Source: Oscheius sp. JU75 (taxonomy: Eukaryota > Nematoda > Chromadorea > Rhabditida > Rhabditidae). Taken from it: DNA of 64,000 bases. This document shows, piece by piece, positions 11,860 through 24,033 of this stretch. The number at the start of each line of letters is the position of its first letter. Positions within the stretch are counted from its first letter, which is position 1. A model generated the notes under the pieces. That model searched no databases and had not been told where the DNA came from. It saw only the letters and a list, made by a program, of their open reading frames with translations. The stretch lies in the NCBI GenBank assembly GCA_037178855.1, contig JASJZC010000005.1, forward strand, positions 4,340,001 through 4,404,000, written 5' to 3'. A program made the position numbers and the translations under genes.

Positions 11860-12093
11860 GATCTCCTAAAGGTTCATTGTGCTTTTCTGTTGGCGAGTTG
11901 ATCGAGATCTCTTTATGCTGACAAAACCTTTCGAAAATAGGGACACTATCTTGCATTTTTCGAATATCGTGCTATAAAACCTCTTGCGCAGTGAGCAAAC
12001 ACAAACCCCAAAGTTTCTTTTTCTCTGCACTCAACAGTCCAAATCAGTGACTGATAAGACTCTTTGTCTTTTTCATTCCCCGTCTTTCAGAAT

Positions 12094-13721
12094 ATGTCTC
12101 CGGAACGATATTCCAGTCAAGATGCTGATCCAACTCTTCTCGGAGAAAAGCTCACATTTAATTGTGGCAGGACTGCCCAAAACAGATTTCTGAAGGCGGG
12201 AATGAGCGAACGTCTAGGAACTTGGGACCTCGACGTTTCCAAGAGAGGCATTCCTACCGATAGACTGATCAATGCCTATGAGAAATGGGGTCACGGTGGT
12301 TTCGGACTAATTGTCTCGGGAAATGTTCCAGTCGATCCAGTGAGTTATTTTTTTTTTTCGCTTTAATAACAAATCTTCAGCATCATCTTCAACTGCCTGG
12401 TAATGTAGTCGTCTGTAAGGAGAATGACAGTCACGAGTTGAGGGAACAGATGAGGCGCTGGTCAGCGGTCACCAAGAAAGAGGGTTCTCTTGCAATCCTT
12501 CAACTGACTCATGTTAGTTGCTCTTATTTCTTACTTAAATCAACAATTATCAGGCAGGTGCCCTGACCCCGTTTTCTGTCAATCCCACCCCATTTGGTCC
12601 ATCGGATGTCCACATAGTCTCGAAGAAACCTCATTCTAAATACGGTCGCGCAACTGCTCTAACTGTAGAACAGATCCAAAACGATGTCATTGATCGTTTT
12701 GTATATGCTGCCAAACTGGCTCAACAGACAGGTTCATTTCTATTAGTACATAAAACAAAGAAGATTCAGGTTTTGACGGGGTCGAGATCTATGCAGCCCA
12801 CGGCTTCCTTCTTTCGCAGTTCATGAGTCCAAGTACAAACAAACGAAACGATCAATATGGAGGGACTGTGGAGAACAGAATTCGTCTCGTCTTGGAAATT
12901 TACGACACTATAAGGTTAGAGGCGTTGTTCAATACAATCCCGTATTCAGAAAAGAGCTCCGTACTGATTTTGTTATTGGGATCAAGGCGAACTCTGTCGA
13001 GTTTCAAGAAGAAGGACTTCAAACGGAAGATGCCAAGATGATGTGCGAACTAATAGAGGTCTGTCTTATTGTTTGTACTTCGAGAATATTTTCCAGAAAC
13101 GAGGCTTCGACTTCGTTGAGTTATCCGGTGGGACAGTTGAACGATCAGCCTTTTTCCATGAGAAGGATTCGACACGACAGAGAGAGGCCTTCTTCCTCGA
13201 ATTCACTGACAAAATACGTCCAGTTTTTCGGGACACGAAAGTTTTTGTGACTGGCGGATTTCGAACCGTGACAGGAATGGTCAAAGCTGTCGAACTGAAT
13301 TCGACTGAGGGCATCGGTATCGCTCGACCAGTTGCCTCCGAGCCAGGTGAGCCCCTTGTTTTGTCTAAAATTGTTCTGTTCCAGATCTCCCGAAAAAGAT
13401 TCTCAGCGGAGAGGTTCAAGGAGCGATCAAGCACAAGTTCGATCCGGATGACTATCGAGTGACAAGTGTTGCAGCCGTGTCCAGTCTGTTCCTCATGGGC
13501 AAGAGATCTCTTTGTGAGTTAGACGGGCGGTTAGTCTTCTTCTCTAAACAAAACAGAACCAGTTTAGAATTATGGGTGACATTCCTGACTTTTCGAGAAC
13601 AGACGAAGTCGAACATTTCCTGAAGCAGATGAAAGTGTTCATGAGAAGAATAATTGAAATGGCTGAGCAGAATCTTCCAGTAGACGCCATCCTCGAATAC
13701 GAAGCACTTCACGTCTATTGA
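12094..13721 (+). CDS. NADH:flavin oxidoreductase / Old Yellow Enzyme family
   Basis: An FMN-dependent TIM-barrel oxidoreductase. The start [10 protein letters not shown] is four bases after a ctttcag acceptor. Visible family motifs are [13 protein letters not shown] with [20 protein letters not shown] (phosphate- and FMN-binding start of the barrel), [31 protein letters not shown], the barrel motif [20 protein letters not shown] followed by [16 protein letters not shown] (the usual H-G-Y-L-x-x-Q-F signature with Phe in place of Tyr), [10 protein letters not shown], and [13 protein letters not shown] followed by [12 protein letters not shown]. It resembles the nematode group of OYE-like proteins without the iron-sulphur extension of bacterial 2,4-dienoyl-CoA reductases. 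Substrate unknown. It has at least six short introns and ends convergent with the FERM/PDZ gene, 153 bp away. Confidence 0.88.
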
Positions 13722-13874
13722 CACTTTATTAGAGGCAAGTCTCGATTTTATAGTACACAAAATAAATAGAATATCTCTGAGAAGTACCACAGTCATGTGT
13801 CACTGAGCAAGGCACGCCTTCAATCTGTACGCGTTATAAGTATATGAGCTAAGTGAGGCTTTGAGCGAAAATCA

Positions 13875-16800
13875 TCAGTTATCGTTTCGAGATACTGTAA
13901 TTCTAATTGGACCGGGAGGAGCCGACTTGAGGCGGTCGTGGATGGCACCAAGGGTTAGGCCGTCAACCGAATTTCCATCGAGAGAAATGATTCTGTCCCC
14001 AATTCGAAGATTTCCTTCATCAGCAGCTGCCGATCCATCAGCTATCATACGAATAAAGTTGCCATCGGACCCAGTTCGTCTTGCCAAAGACAGACCTACA
14101 AATAATCAGGTTTTCTTTAAATCAGCTATTGCTACCAAGTGATCCATGGGAGTGCTTGTTGACAGTCACGGTAACAGTCTTCCCCGTTCTTTCGTCTTGG
14201 AAATTTCTCGACTGGACCATCTCCTCCGCTCGACTACTGTCGCTATCGTCGTCATCTGGATTCTTGAGTCCGAGAGTCACTCGGTCTCCGCCTTGTCGCA
14301 GCATCTGTACCACATCTTTGTGAGCCATACCAGTCACATCTTCTCCATTGACCGACACCAGTAGCATTCCGACTCGGATATTAGGATGACCGGCTGCTGG
14401 AGGAGCAGTCAACTGCTTGATACAGATCGATCCCTTGACCGAAGCAATTTGAACACCCAGACTTCCCACAGCGTTCCTTTCCAAAGTCACTCGTACCACA
14501 TCGTAATCATCCTCCTCGCCAACATTTTCTAATTCATACTCGGGGTTGGAGCTCTTTCTCGCGTAACGATGTTTCTTTTTCGATTCGGCTCCGACTTGGC
14601 GAGAAACGAGAGGCGATCCAGTTGGTTTCTTGACTGGAGAAGTCGGCTCTTCGTCTTCGTATTTGTCGAAAGCGTAGATCGAACTAGTCGGTAGTCGATA
14701 CTCTCCCTTCTCTTCGTCTGATTCGTCCAGATGAAGTCTGAATTTAGAATGTGAGTCAATACAAGAAAACAACAACAAACCCCGATATGGCGCGAATATT
14801 GATCACATTCTCGTCGTCAAGAGCCGGTAGTGTGTCTCCGATGGCTCCAAAGTCCGAAACAGCTCTGACTCTTTTGTTGGCAGCTCTTCTGGGAGCCGGG
14901 GGAGTTCGAGAGACACCTGAACACAAACTAAATGAAGACACAATATATTAATAACCTTTGGGGGTGTCCTTGACGCCATTAATTGGCTTGGCAGTCACAT
15001 CACCGTCACGAGACACTACAAATATTCTAGTCACAACAATTCGAAGTACTCACATGTCTTTTCGTGTTTTACAATCCCGTCGACTCGACCAATTTCCATG
15101 CGAACTTGACTGCCACAAGCCTTGACCAACTCGACAGCCAGGTGACGATCTCCTCCTTCCAGTGAATGACCATCGATCGACAAGAGTCTGTCTCCAACAC
15201 AAAGTCCCTACAAAATAGTATAAGTAATATCCATTTCCCTTCAACTTACAGCTCTCATTCCGGCTCCGTTCTCAGCGACTGACTTAACATAAACACCCTT
15301 GATTCCATGAAGATTTCCATCGACAAGAGTCAATCCCAGTCCAGCTGAAGGATCCTTGATCAGAGTCACTTCGCATCTCATGGCAGCCGAACTGTTAGCC
15401 GCAGTCTCGAATCTCTCCAGTTGACTGTCTGGAATATTAAAATATGAGCACATTTATCATGACGCGACGGAGAAAACGACAGTCACAACACTCACGAGAG
15501 ACGTTTTCGCTGACATCTTCGCGCTCGATCGTCCTATTCCTAGCACTGATCACAGAAGTCTCCTGAGCTCTAACAGGTTCTGGAGAGGCTGGTTTGACTG
15601 GAGGAGCTTGAGAAGGACGCTTAGCTGGCATCTTCTCAAAGATGGAATGGGCTTCATCGAGCGACGGAGTAGCCGGAGATGGTGACAGAGCTACAATCAC
15701 AACATTACGAACACCAACACACGATGTGGGTTTGAATTGCCCGAACATAAAAGCCCATATGTTTGGTAAGAATGCCAGGACTACACTGGGTGCGCACCGT
15801 GCATGTAAGTAACAGACGGACCAGTCCACTCCTCGAAAACGTCCAAATTGTGATCCGAAATCGTACGTTTGATACAGACGTCTTCAAAAAAGAACGGTCT
15901 TACCTCTGACAGGCATGGGCTCTGGAGTTCCTTCGATAGCGACATCTGGCATCGCTTGGATACTGTTCTCGTGTCTCAGAGTCGACTTCCAAGAACGCAT
16001 TTTCATCATGAAACGATGCTGAGAGGCGGCGAATCGAACGAAATAGCTGCTCTTGGAATGGTGATCAGTGTAGAAAATTGTTTCCGTGGGATAGCCGTCC
16101 TTCACGGCGATGATCACAAACTTCTTCTTGTCAAATTGCAAAGTTTGTGTGTCTTTCCATTGGTGATCAGACAGCTTTTGACGTTGTCCACCTTCATTCT
16201 CGTAGACGGCAATTCCCTTTGGCATTATGCCGATCCAAAGAGCTGTTCCCGTGTCCAGATCAAAGGGAGCCGATCCAACTGGAGCAGTCGGTTTGCTTCG
16301 GAAGACGCGGTAGAGATGGGCTCCGAATTCGTGGTGTCGTTGACATATCTTCAAAGGAAGAGTTGTATTGCATAGGCAAGTTGCTTACCTGGATGAATTC
16401 GTGTTCTGCCTCGCGAGTTGATAGATTCGACTTGGTGGAGTGAAGCTCGCCCAGAAGTACTTTGAGCCGTCGGGGATCGTCGTTGTTACAGTATCTTTTA
16501 GCCAAATAGTGCTCGTTTTCGAAATAGTCAACCACAGCTGGAGGCGGACGGTTGCCAAACTCGGCCTGAATCAGATTATTAGAGAAAGTTTTGGGGAAAA
16601 AATTACTTGAAGAGCCAAAGCCGCTAATTCGAAGGCAGCGTCTCTTTTTGGCTGAATGCGTTCATCGATGACATCTCGTCTGACTTGAAGATATAACTCG
16701 TGCATCGTCATCGGCGTCTTGACAAAGTCCAGAATTTGAGGGTAGAAACGGAATCGGAGGTGAAGAACAAACTGGTGTCTTTGGGTCGAACGAGATCCTG

Positions 16801-19528
16801 TCTTCCAGCCGGGAGGAGCGAACTTTTCGAGTCTCTGGTGATCTTCGAGGAAGAAGTTCTCTCCGTCTTTCTGATAGGCCAGTCCGAAGAAGATGTGTTC
16901 GTTGAGGTTCATGTGCTGAACGACTAGTGAAAAGACGTCTCTGGCTGCCACGTCTGTCCGACAGGCCACTTCGATCTTCTGACCATTCAACAGCTCCACC
17001 CAAACTTCAGTCTGTTCCACTCTTAACAAAGTAAAATTCTTCTAAAATGTTCTGATTGGACTAACAATCTCTGAACACTACCTTTCGACTGCTGGGTGCC
17101 TTCAAGCGGATGTTGGGATACTTTGTTGTGTCGTAGAACTCTGGAACAGCTCTCGTTTTCCTCTTCGCCCGACTCGTTCTCGTCGAGCTCCTCCTACTGA
17201 TTCTGGTCGGGACAAGGGAATTGTGTCTCTCCATTTTTGCCGGAGTTTTGTCTGAATGTTTACATGTACAGAACAATGGACTTAAAGCACCTTCGATTGG
17301 AGAAACGATGGGTTCTGCCACGACAGCTCCTTGACTATTCCTTCTGTAGGCGTCTTGGAAGGCATCATCGATGGATGATTCTACGATTTCTTCATCAGAT
17401 TCAACTACTGGCTGAGCGGTTTTCTTATTGCCAGAAACCAGTTTCGGGGTCTTGAATGCACATTTTTGACTGAACAAACTAGACCTACGGTGATGACAAC
17501 AGCAGCTTCCACGTGTCTCCTCACATTCTGACGATCGGTCTCTTCTTCCTCATCGCTCATAGATATTCTTTGGTCAAGCTTCTCTGCTAATCGAATACTT
17601 TCTTTCCGAAGCTGATCAATCTCAGTAGTTGATTCGGCAAACGAACTCCCCCGTCGAGCAGACGAAGCTTAAATGTACAATAGTTAATAGTAATAACGAT
17701 ATTCACCTGTTGTCGGTGCTTCCGACATCTCACTGGCCGAGCTGTCTTTTGCCACGACCGAAGCGTGCTTGATGATAGTTGGAACTGGCATCTGCTTGAA
17801 GTACGGCTTCGGTTCTTGTTCTCGTTTCACTAAAGTTTCGTTCATAGATTATGATCCCCATAGAGTACCCACCAATCTCCGAGAAGTAGTCTTTTCCTCT
17901 GGCCAGCGAGAAGTCTTCCTCGTCTTCGATTTGAGCTTCCACAATACTGTCATCTGACGAGGAGAAACGATGTCTCGAAGACTGACTTGTTTCCATCGAA
18001 AATACGGCAGGAGCACTCTTCTTCGTCGGCGGCGAAAACCGTTCGACATTGGCAAAAGGATCTCTGCCGGAAAGTGTTCCACCGTGGTCGCTGTCATCTG
18101 AGTCGAACGGGTTCACAATAGGTCGTTTGACAGCAGAGGTGGTCATATCATGTGGAGAAGAGGTCTGACTTTCAAAGACACTAGTTGTTGTGACAACTGT
18201 TGGAGTAGTGGGCGTGAATGAGACAGATGTCGTGGTGACCTCTTTCCTGACCTCGTCGACCTCCTCGGCGTTTGTGCTATTGAAGGAAATATCCAGAGAT
18301 TGCTCTTCCACAAAGGTCTGATCGAGTCGAGTACTGTTGGCCAGAGGAGATCCAATTGAATCGAAAGAGCGTCTCGGTGATCTGGGCGGTGGAATGGGTG
18401 ACGGGACTGAAAGGTCACAAAATAATCACACCAAATTGGACACGAACCCCGCTGTTCGGCGATAGGTTCCTCGGTGATAATGTCCTCTTCGAAGGGAGAA
18501 GGATCCTTTTGTGTACTGTTGCCAGAAGAGGTCGACAGCGAGGCGCCTGAACAGCAGAAAAACATGATGATTGAATGGGAACGAGAGGTGAATTTCAATG
18601 AGATCTCAACTGATCTAGTCGCCACGTTCTCATAGCCGCTCGTGTGGGAGTCTTGGAGAGAACAACAAAGAAACAAACACACCTCTCGACTCTTTCTGGT
18701 CAGACTGATCATCAGAGTCACTAAAGTACTCCACAGCTTGTTTGGCTGTCTTCATAGAGGTAGGAGTCACAATGGCCGGGACTCTAGGAGGAGGCATCTC
18801 GAAGTCATCGTCAAGCTCGTCGAGATCGTCGTAATCCATGTCGTCTGGCAACTGAAACTCTTGTTTTCGTGTGTATCAAATGATTGATTGTCTCATGGAA
18901 AACAGTTTCGGAACTCACCCTATTACTCTCCTCGTCTCCCATAACTTCTTCGTACAAAGACAGGAGGATCGACTTGGCATCGCGCCCTTTCAGTTGGTTT
19001 CTGGCCATCTGTCCCATCCGATGGGCTGTCGGTCGAGTACCGACCATGGCTACAGTCAGTATGTTCACGAGAGAGAACAGATCAACGTCATTCGCCTCCT
19101 CTGCTCCACATTCTCTCATAACTGAGCGTTTCATATAATTCTTAGTGAGTTTTACAAACCTGCTCCCATACAGTACACAGAAGCCGCATTGGGTTCGTTC
19201 TCACCACGGGTCCACTCAGGAGGAGAGAAAATACTCTCTGCCTTTGAAGCAGGAATAGTCTCAACCTGAAATATCAAGCTCGACCAGCCGTACTCTTTTG
19301 ACTGACCACAACTGTTCCTCTCAGCGTGATGAAGACACTGTCTGCGTCAAAAACTGTTCCCTTTGGACATGGTGGAAGGACATCGGCTGCGGATACGGCC
19401 AGAGCGAGTAGTTCGAATGACTCTAGAGCACAGCCACGAACCTGAAGAGTTTCTGTCAGAGGAAAGGGAGTGATACATACTGCATAGATCTCGGCTATAC
19501 TGACTTGCACTTCTGCCGCTTGAGTCAT
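13875..19528 (-). CDS. KIND-FERM-PDZ scaffold protein (FRMPD2/PTPN13-like, no phosphatase domain)
   Basis: A submembrane scaffold. The start MTQAAEVQVSIAEIY opens a KIND domain (exons about 18811-19528: VSIAEIYAV, RGCALESFELLALAVSAADV, AANSVYCMGA-like turn, NILTVAMVG). A long acidic Ser/Thr-rich linker follows (about 17060-18850). The FERM domain spans about 15890-17030: VEQTEVWVELLNGQKIEVAC, FLEDHQRLEKFAPPGWK, FRFYPQILDF, the F2 lobe, then an F3 lobe with ALWIGIMPKGIAVYENEG. Three PDZ domains follow, with carboxylate loops GLGLTLVDG, GSLGVQIASV and a third around LSLARRTGSDG, ending SRNDN and TGA at 13877-13875. There is no tyrosine-phosphatase domain, and three PDZ domains match FRMPD2 better than PTPN13, which has five plus the phosphatase. 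Roughly 1,300-1,400 residues over many short introns. Confidence 0.83.
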
Positions 19529-21242
19529 GAGTTTTTAGAACGACGTCCCATGAAGAGGGCCCTGAATAGGAATATAGGTTTGGGAAAGGCAAGGGAATGG
19601 GAGAGAGACGCTTGGAATCCGATAGGCGGGAGATAAGAACAGAGAGACGCCTAAACAAATTTCCGAGAATCTTACAAAAGTCTATTGATTTGGCAACCGC
19701 CTTCGGAATGTAAATGATAAGACAGTATATGCGGAAGCGAGAGAAAAACAGCGATCAAGGTGTGGACAAACAGAGAATCCTGTTGCCGACTGTCGCGGGT
19801 TTTATGCGTCGAATAATTCACTAGATCAACTCTTTTCCGCTCAGAGCAAAGGACCGGACGAATCCCAACGAACAGATGACAGACAGGTGGAAACATTGTG
19901 GAAGTACTGATTCAGCTTTGGGAAGTACAGTTAGGATGAAACGGTTTCTCAATGGAACATCCAATTGTATTCAGTTCAAAAAGTAAAGAAAAAAGTAAAT
20001 AGGGTATTCGAAAACAACTGAATATTCTCAATCAAGTTCTCAATCAAGCATACTATACTCGACTAATAAATTAGGCTCAATTTTATCAGATTCTATGAAA
20101 GGAAGGTGGACCTAAAAATAGAATGGGTAAGGCAGTGGGCACAAAGAAAAACGGTTCAATATCAAAAAACGGTATGTTGTGTACAGTTGGCCCGGTGAAT
20201 AAAAGCGTGAGTCGGCCACCAGATAGAAAATCAATAAATGGACATGCGTTGCATGGCCAACACACCTGACTATTTAGGGCAAAACACCTTTTTAATGGGA
20301 AGAGACAGAGAGGGGGTGGTCTCAGGTCATGAGTCAGCCGAAGGCGCCATGGATCGCACCCTGGACACCGCTCGAAACTGGTTGTTGTACACGGGACAGC
20401 GATTGGGGTTAGTTGGCAAGCCATCGATTCTACTTGACCACGATAATTTCAAGCAGTCAGAGCCACCTTTTAGTCTACTTGACCGCAATGATTGCTGAGG
20501 GATTAGAACGAGTGAGTTCGGACAATACATGGCGAGAATGCGAGAGTCGGTAGTCGAGTGTCGCGTCGAGTATTTTGACTTTTTTTCAAGAACAGTTGAT
20601 ATGAGGACCAGTAATTGACACCTGTTCTCGGGTGAGGAAGAAAATAGTAGAAAGATATACGAAGAAAGGAAGAATCCGAGAGACTGCTGGACAAACATGT
20701 TTTGAAACAGATTAACGCGCTCATCTAGCTGATCAAATGTGCGCAGAAGAATCAAGGCTGACAGCCTGATATGGCGGTATCCAAGAGCTGACGACGGCTG
20801 TCACGGGTCGACTGCCCCCTCTCACGTCCACTCGCTCTTTCGGACGCCACTATTTGCACCTCTCTCGAAAGTCCAAACACCTGGGCAACGGGCCAAAGGG
20901 ACTCTACTTTTTACGTTTTTTGAATAATTAAAAGAGGTTCGACAATGAAAATGTGTGGATCCAAATCGGATGTCGTCAATCCTTGCATTGTGGGAGAGAG
21001 AAATAGTTAGCGACAGCTCGCTCCAGTGGAGGTCAGTTTATACAAATTGAGATAAACAAGAGAGACGGGGATGGAACTATGAACTGATGGACAAGAGAAC
21101 ACGAGCGGGTGATCGAGGATTAGAGCGCCGACAGTGATCGATCGATACAGTAAGCTCGAAGAACTGTTTCGGAAGTCTTGTTTGTTGAAAATCTTTTTCG
21201 AAGGAACCCAAGCTATATCCTTTATTCATCTATTATTATTCT
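19529..21242. other. Intergenic, FERM/PDZ promoter side
   Basis: About 1.7 kb. A plus-strand frame at 20238-20498 (MDMRCMANTP..., 86 codons) and a minus-strand frame at 20086-20424 overlap each other; neither shows a family, signal peptide or supporting splice pattern, so neither is called. The minus-strand 3' signal of DMAC2L (ctttatt) lies at the right edge. Confidence 0.4.
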
Positions 21243-22059
21243 TTATTTGGTTTCGTTTTCGTACCCGTATCCAATACGATTCGTCTCAGGAAAAGTTATC
21301 TGAAAAATAGACTTTCATGGTAACAAAATTGACCTACATTGCATCGAGGGAGAGCAATTTTGAGTTGCCGTAAAAAGGCATGACGATTGCTGACATACGG
21401 TAAAAAGTAGAAGTGTGCTGTTCGAAGATTCTTCATGCGACTCAGCCAGTAAACGGCTCCATCGGTCACACTCGGATTGAGTACGATTTCGATGCTTTGA
21501 AGAGTAGCCGCTGGTCGTCCCATTGCCAGTTCTCGTAGAGCTTCATCCCCAAAATAATCACAAAAGTTCATCTTCAGCATTTCCAGCCGTTTCAATTCTC
21601 GAAAGTATTTGAATCCCTCGTTGGCTATCGCACTATCGCTAGCATCTACCTGCAAAAATACCATTTTAGAATATCACTAACCACGCTCACCCGAATGAGA
21701 TGTACTTGTGGAAATCCTTTCCACTTTTTCTCGTATCCCAAATCTTGAACGGAGTCAATCTTCTTTGGTGGATTAGAAGAAATATGCGGAATGTATTCTC
21801 TCATTTCTCGAATTGATTTGATCGTTGTGCCATCACTAATAGCGACTTCCGTACTTCCACATTCCATCAACCATTCGAGACATGCCAAGTCGGGCCCAAT
21901 TGTCCGAACACGATCCTCCTTATACGAATTGCTGATTTTTTCGGCCAGTCTTCTTCGGAACGAGTATAGTTTAAACGATGGCAATGCTGTGACATGTCGT
22001 CTTGTCGTCGATGTACATTCTACTATGCGTAGTAAATACGAACTGCTCCGTACTATCAT
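21243..22059 (-). CDS. DMAC2L: DMAC2L / ATP synthase subunit s (ATP5S) homologue
   Basis: A mitochondrial leucine-rich-repeat protein (factor B / ATP5S) associated with ATP synthase. The start MIVRSSSYLLRIVE at 22059, three bases after an atatag site, gives a basic, Ser-rich presequence-like N-terminus. RVRTIGPDLACLEWLMECG matches ATP5S RIRDVGPDRAASEWLLRCGA. After a 39-nt intron come VDASDSAIANEGFKYFRELK (ATP5S: IDATDSCIMSIGFDHMEGL), then LRR-like turns including VTDGAVYWLSRMKNLRTAHF. A 38-nt final intron (acceptor ctatttttcag) leads to ITFPETNRIGYGYENETK and TAA at 21245-21243; reading through instead stops earlier at 21296. Length, about 245 residues, is slightly above the human protein. 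Confidence 0.82.
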
Positions 22060-22198
22060 CTACTATATTATATATATACATAGCAAAGCACATAAGGTAT
22101 AAATACAAATCGCAAAGAACGAGACTGTAATTCAGGATCAAATCTGTTTAACTTTTACTGAACACAAACAAAAACTGGAATAATAAACTTGAAAGAGA

Positions 22199-23426
22199 TT
22201 ACGACTGGCACATTTCATCTGAACCGACACTACCGGTGGCTCTCTCGCGAAAAAAGACGACAGCGCTAGGCTTTCCGAGGGCTCGAATAGCGTGGTCTAC
22301 CAGATTGTTACTGACAACTTCCGATTTGAATGGATCTCCAGCTTTATCATAAGCAGCAGTAAGATGATCGAGAAGAGTTGGATCAGAGGGCATGATCGAC
22401 GCGTAAATAGCCAAGGCGCACTTGATACTGCTGCTAGTCCATTCACTGGAGCCATTCTGAGCATGTGAACAGTGCGAATAGAAAGGGTTGAGACAAACCT
22501 CTAGAAGTGGAACAAACCAATCTGGTGGGATTTCATCAGAACATCGTTCAATCATCTCGACCAGCTCAGCTCGCAAATCGCTTTGAAGAAACGATACCGC
22601 ATGGAACTCCTGGATTAGTTTGATACAGCCTTCTCGAAGCTAGAACTAGTTAACTTCAAATTAATATCAACTGATACCTGCTGGAGACCAACAACAGTTT
22701 CGGTTGGAGCCTGGCTTCGGTTTTCAACAGCATAGAATCCCAGCTGGAAAAGCAGATGAAGCAACTCTTTTCTATGTCGATGTCTGGTCAAGATCAGCTC
22801 TCTCACTGCGGTCATTCCGTAGCAGCCATATGTCTAAAACAAAAGTCAAGATAATATGGGGGAAACCGTACCGGATCGATACAGGCGAGCTTCAGCCATT
22901 GAAGGGACTCAGTTGTGATATGAGGCGAATCCAATATAACTTTGTAAAAGATCCTGAAAACAGAAGGATTGCTATTGAAGTACAGGGAAAAAACTGACAC
23001 TTCCTGGTGCAGGCCGTTCTGATGAAAATGTTCGAGCATGCCGCATAGAACTCGGTTATAAAGAGCCAACCGAGCTTGTTTCAGTGTCTTTTCATCGTCG
23101 GACGAAATTTTTAAGCAGATTGAAAATCCCTGGTATTGTGCGTAGAGTTCAGCAAGCCAAAGCATAGCCAATTCGCTTCGTCGACGATGGTCTTGGGCTA
23201 TGAACTTTGTCAGCAGTCTTTCGTATTTGTTTCCTTCCTGTTGATATCGAGTAGTCAGACGAACCAGGAGAATATTGTGCAACTGCTGCTGTCCTGCTTG
23301 GATAGCTCTACCTAAAAGTTTCACTGTAAACCGAGAAAAAAAGAGGAAAAGGTGCATACGTTCAGCATCCATGACCCGTTTGAAGGACATTTTGAATAGT
23401 TCACGAGCTTCTTCCACCGAAGGCAT
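22199..23426 (-). CDS. Symplekin-like protein, C-terminal domain only (truncated at both ends)
   Basis: Symplekin is the large scaffold of the pre-mRNA 3'-end cleavage/polyadenylation and histone-processing machinery. The exons match one contiguous stretch of it: MPSVEEARELFKMSFKRVM, ELAMLWLAELYAQYQG, YKVILDSPHITTESLQWLK, CYGMTAVRELILTR, SSIKCALAIYASIMPSDPTL, then AIRALGKPSAVVFFRERATG, ending MCQS and TAA at 22201-22199. Human symplekin has about 480 further residues after this point, and a long N-terminal HEAT domain before it. Upstream bases on the minus strand still resemble the human sequence (NTRKRRFDVISATK, 23427-23470), but no in-frame ATG was found there, so 23426 is the first usable start. 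DMAC2L begins 140 bp downstream, leaving no room for the missing tail. Confidence 0.7.
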
Positions 23427-24033
23427 TTTAGTTGCAGAAATGACATCAAATCTCCGTTTTCTTGTATTGGCAGCATTCTGTGAAGCAAAATGGACCAGTA
23501 TATATGAAAACCTACAGAGGATAGCTTATACTCATTTTTAGACAGAGCTTCGTAGCTCCAATGACCATAGTTCATGGCGACGGCCTAAAAATGAATATTA
23601 GTAGGAGCTAAATTGTTTCAGAATACACGAAGAGAGGAAAAAATGGATTTATTTTTGAATCGACTATGGTGCATAGGAGAGTAAATTCGCGGGGATTTTA
23701 GCTGCATGCAATTTCGTAGCACGTGAATATTGAATACACAGCGAAGGAGAGCATGCCGCGTTTTTTTTTGCATAACAATTACAAATCGGTCGGCACAAAA
23801 CAAGAAGAACTAGTGTTCCGCAAAGGAAACAAGAAACAGAATATGATAAAAGTTTATTTTGACTTATTTACAAGAGAATAAATTGACATGTGTTTGGCAA
23901 GAGGGCAAAATGATAAATAGAGAGTGAACAGTGGGAATATTTGCGAAAATGTAACACTCATCACAATACAACTTGAGCACCGAATACAACCTGCTGAATT
24001 AAAAGTTATGCTGACAATTATGGCGAACACGGT
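23427..24033. other. Region between ACK and symplekin-like gene
   Basis: About 600 bp. The right part (23850-24033) should be the ACK 3' untranslated region, with agtttatttt and cttattta on the plus strand (reverse of AATAAA-like signals). At 23427-23575 the minus strand still shows symplekin-like residues and a possible first exon (MNYGHWSYEALSKN) that does not join in frame. Confidence 0.4.

Noticed and set aside
20238-20498. 86-codon plus-strand frame
   Set aside because: Overlaps an equally long minus-strand frame, with no domain, signal peptide or splice support.
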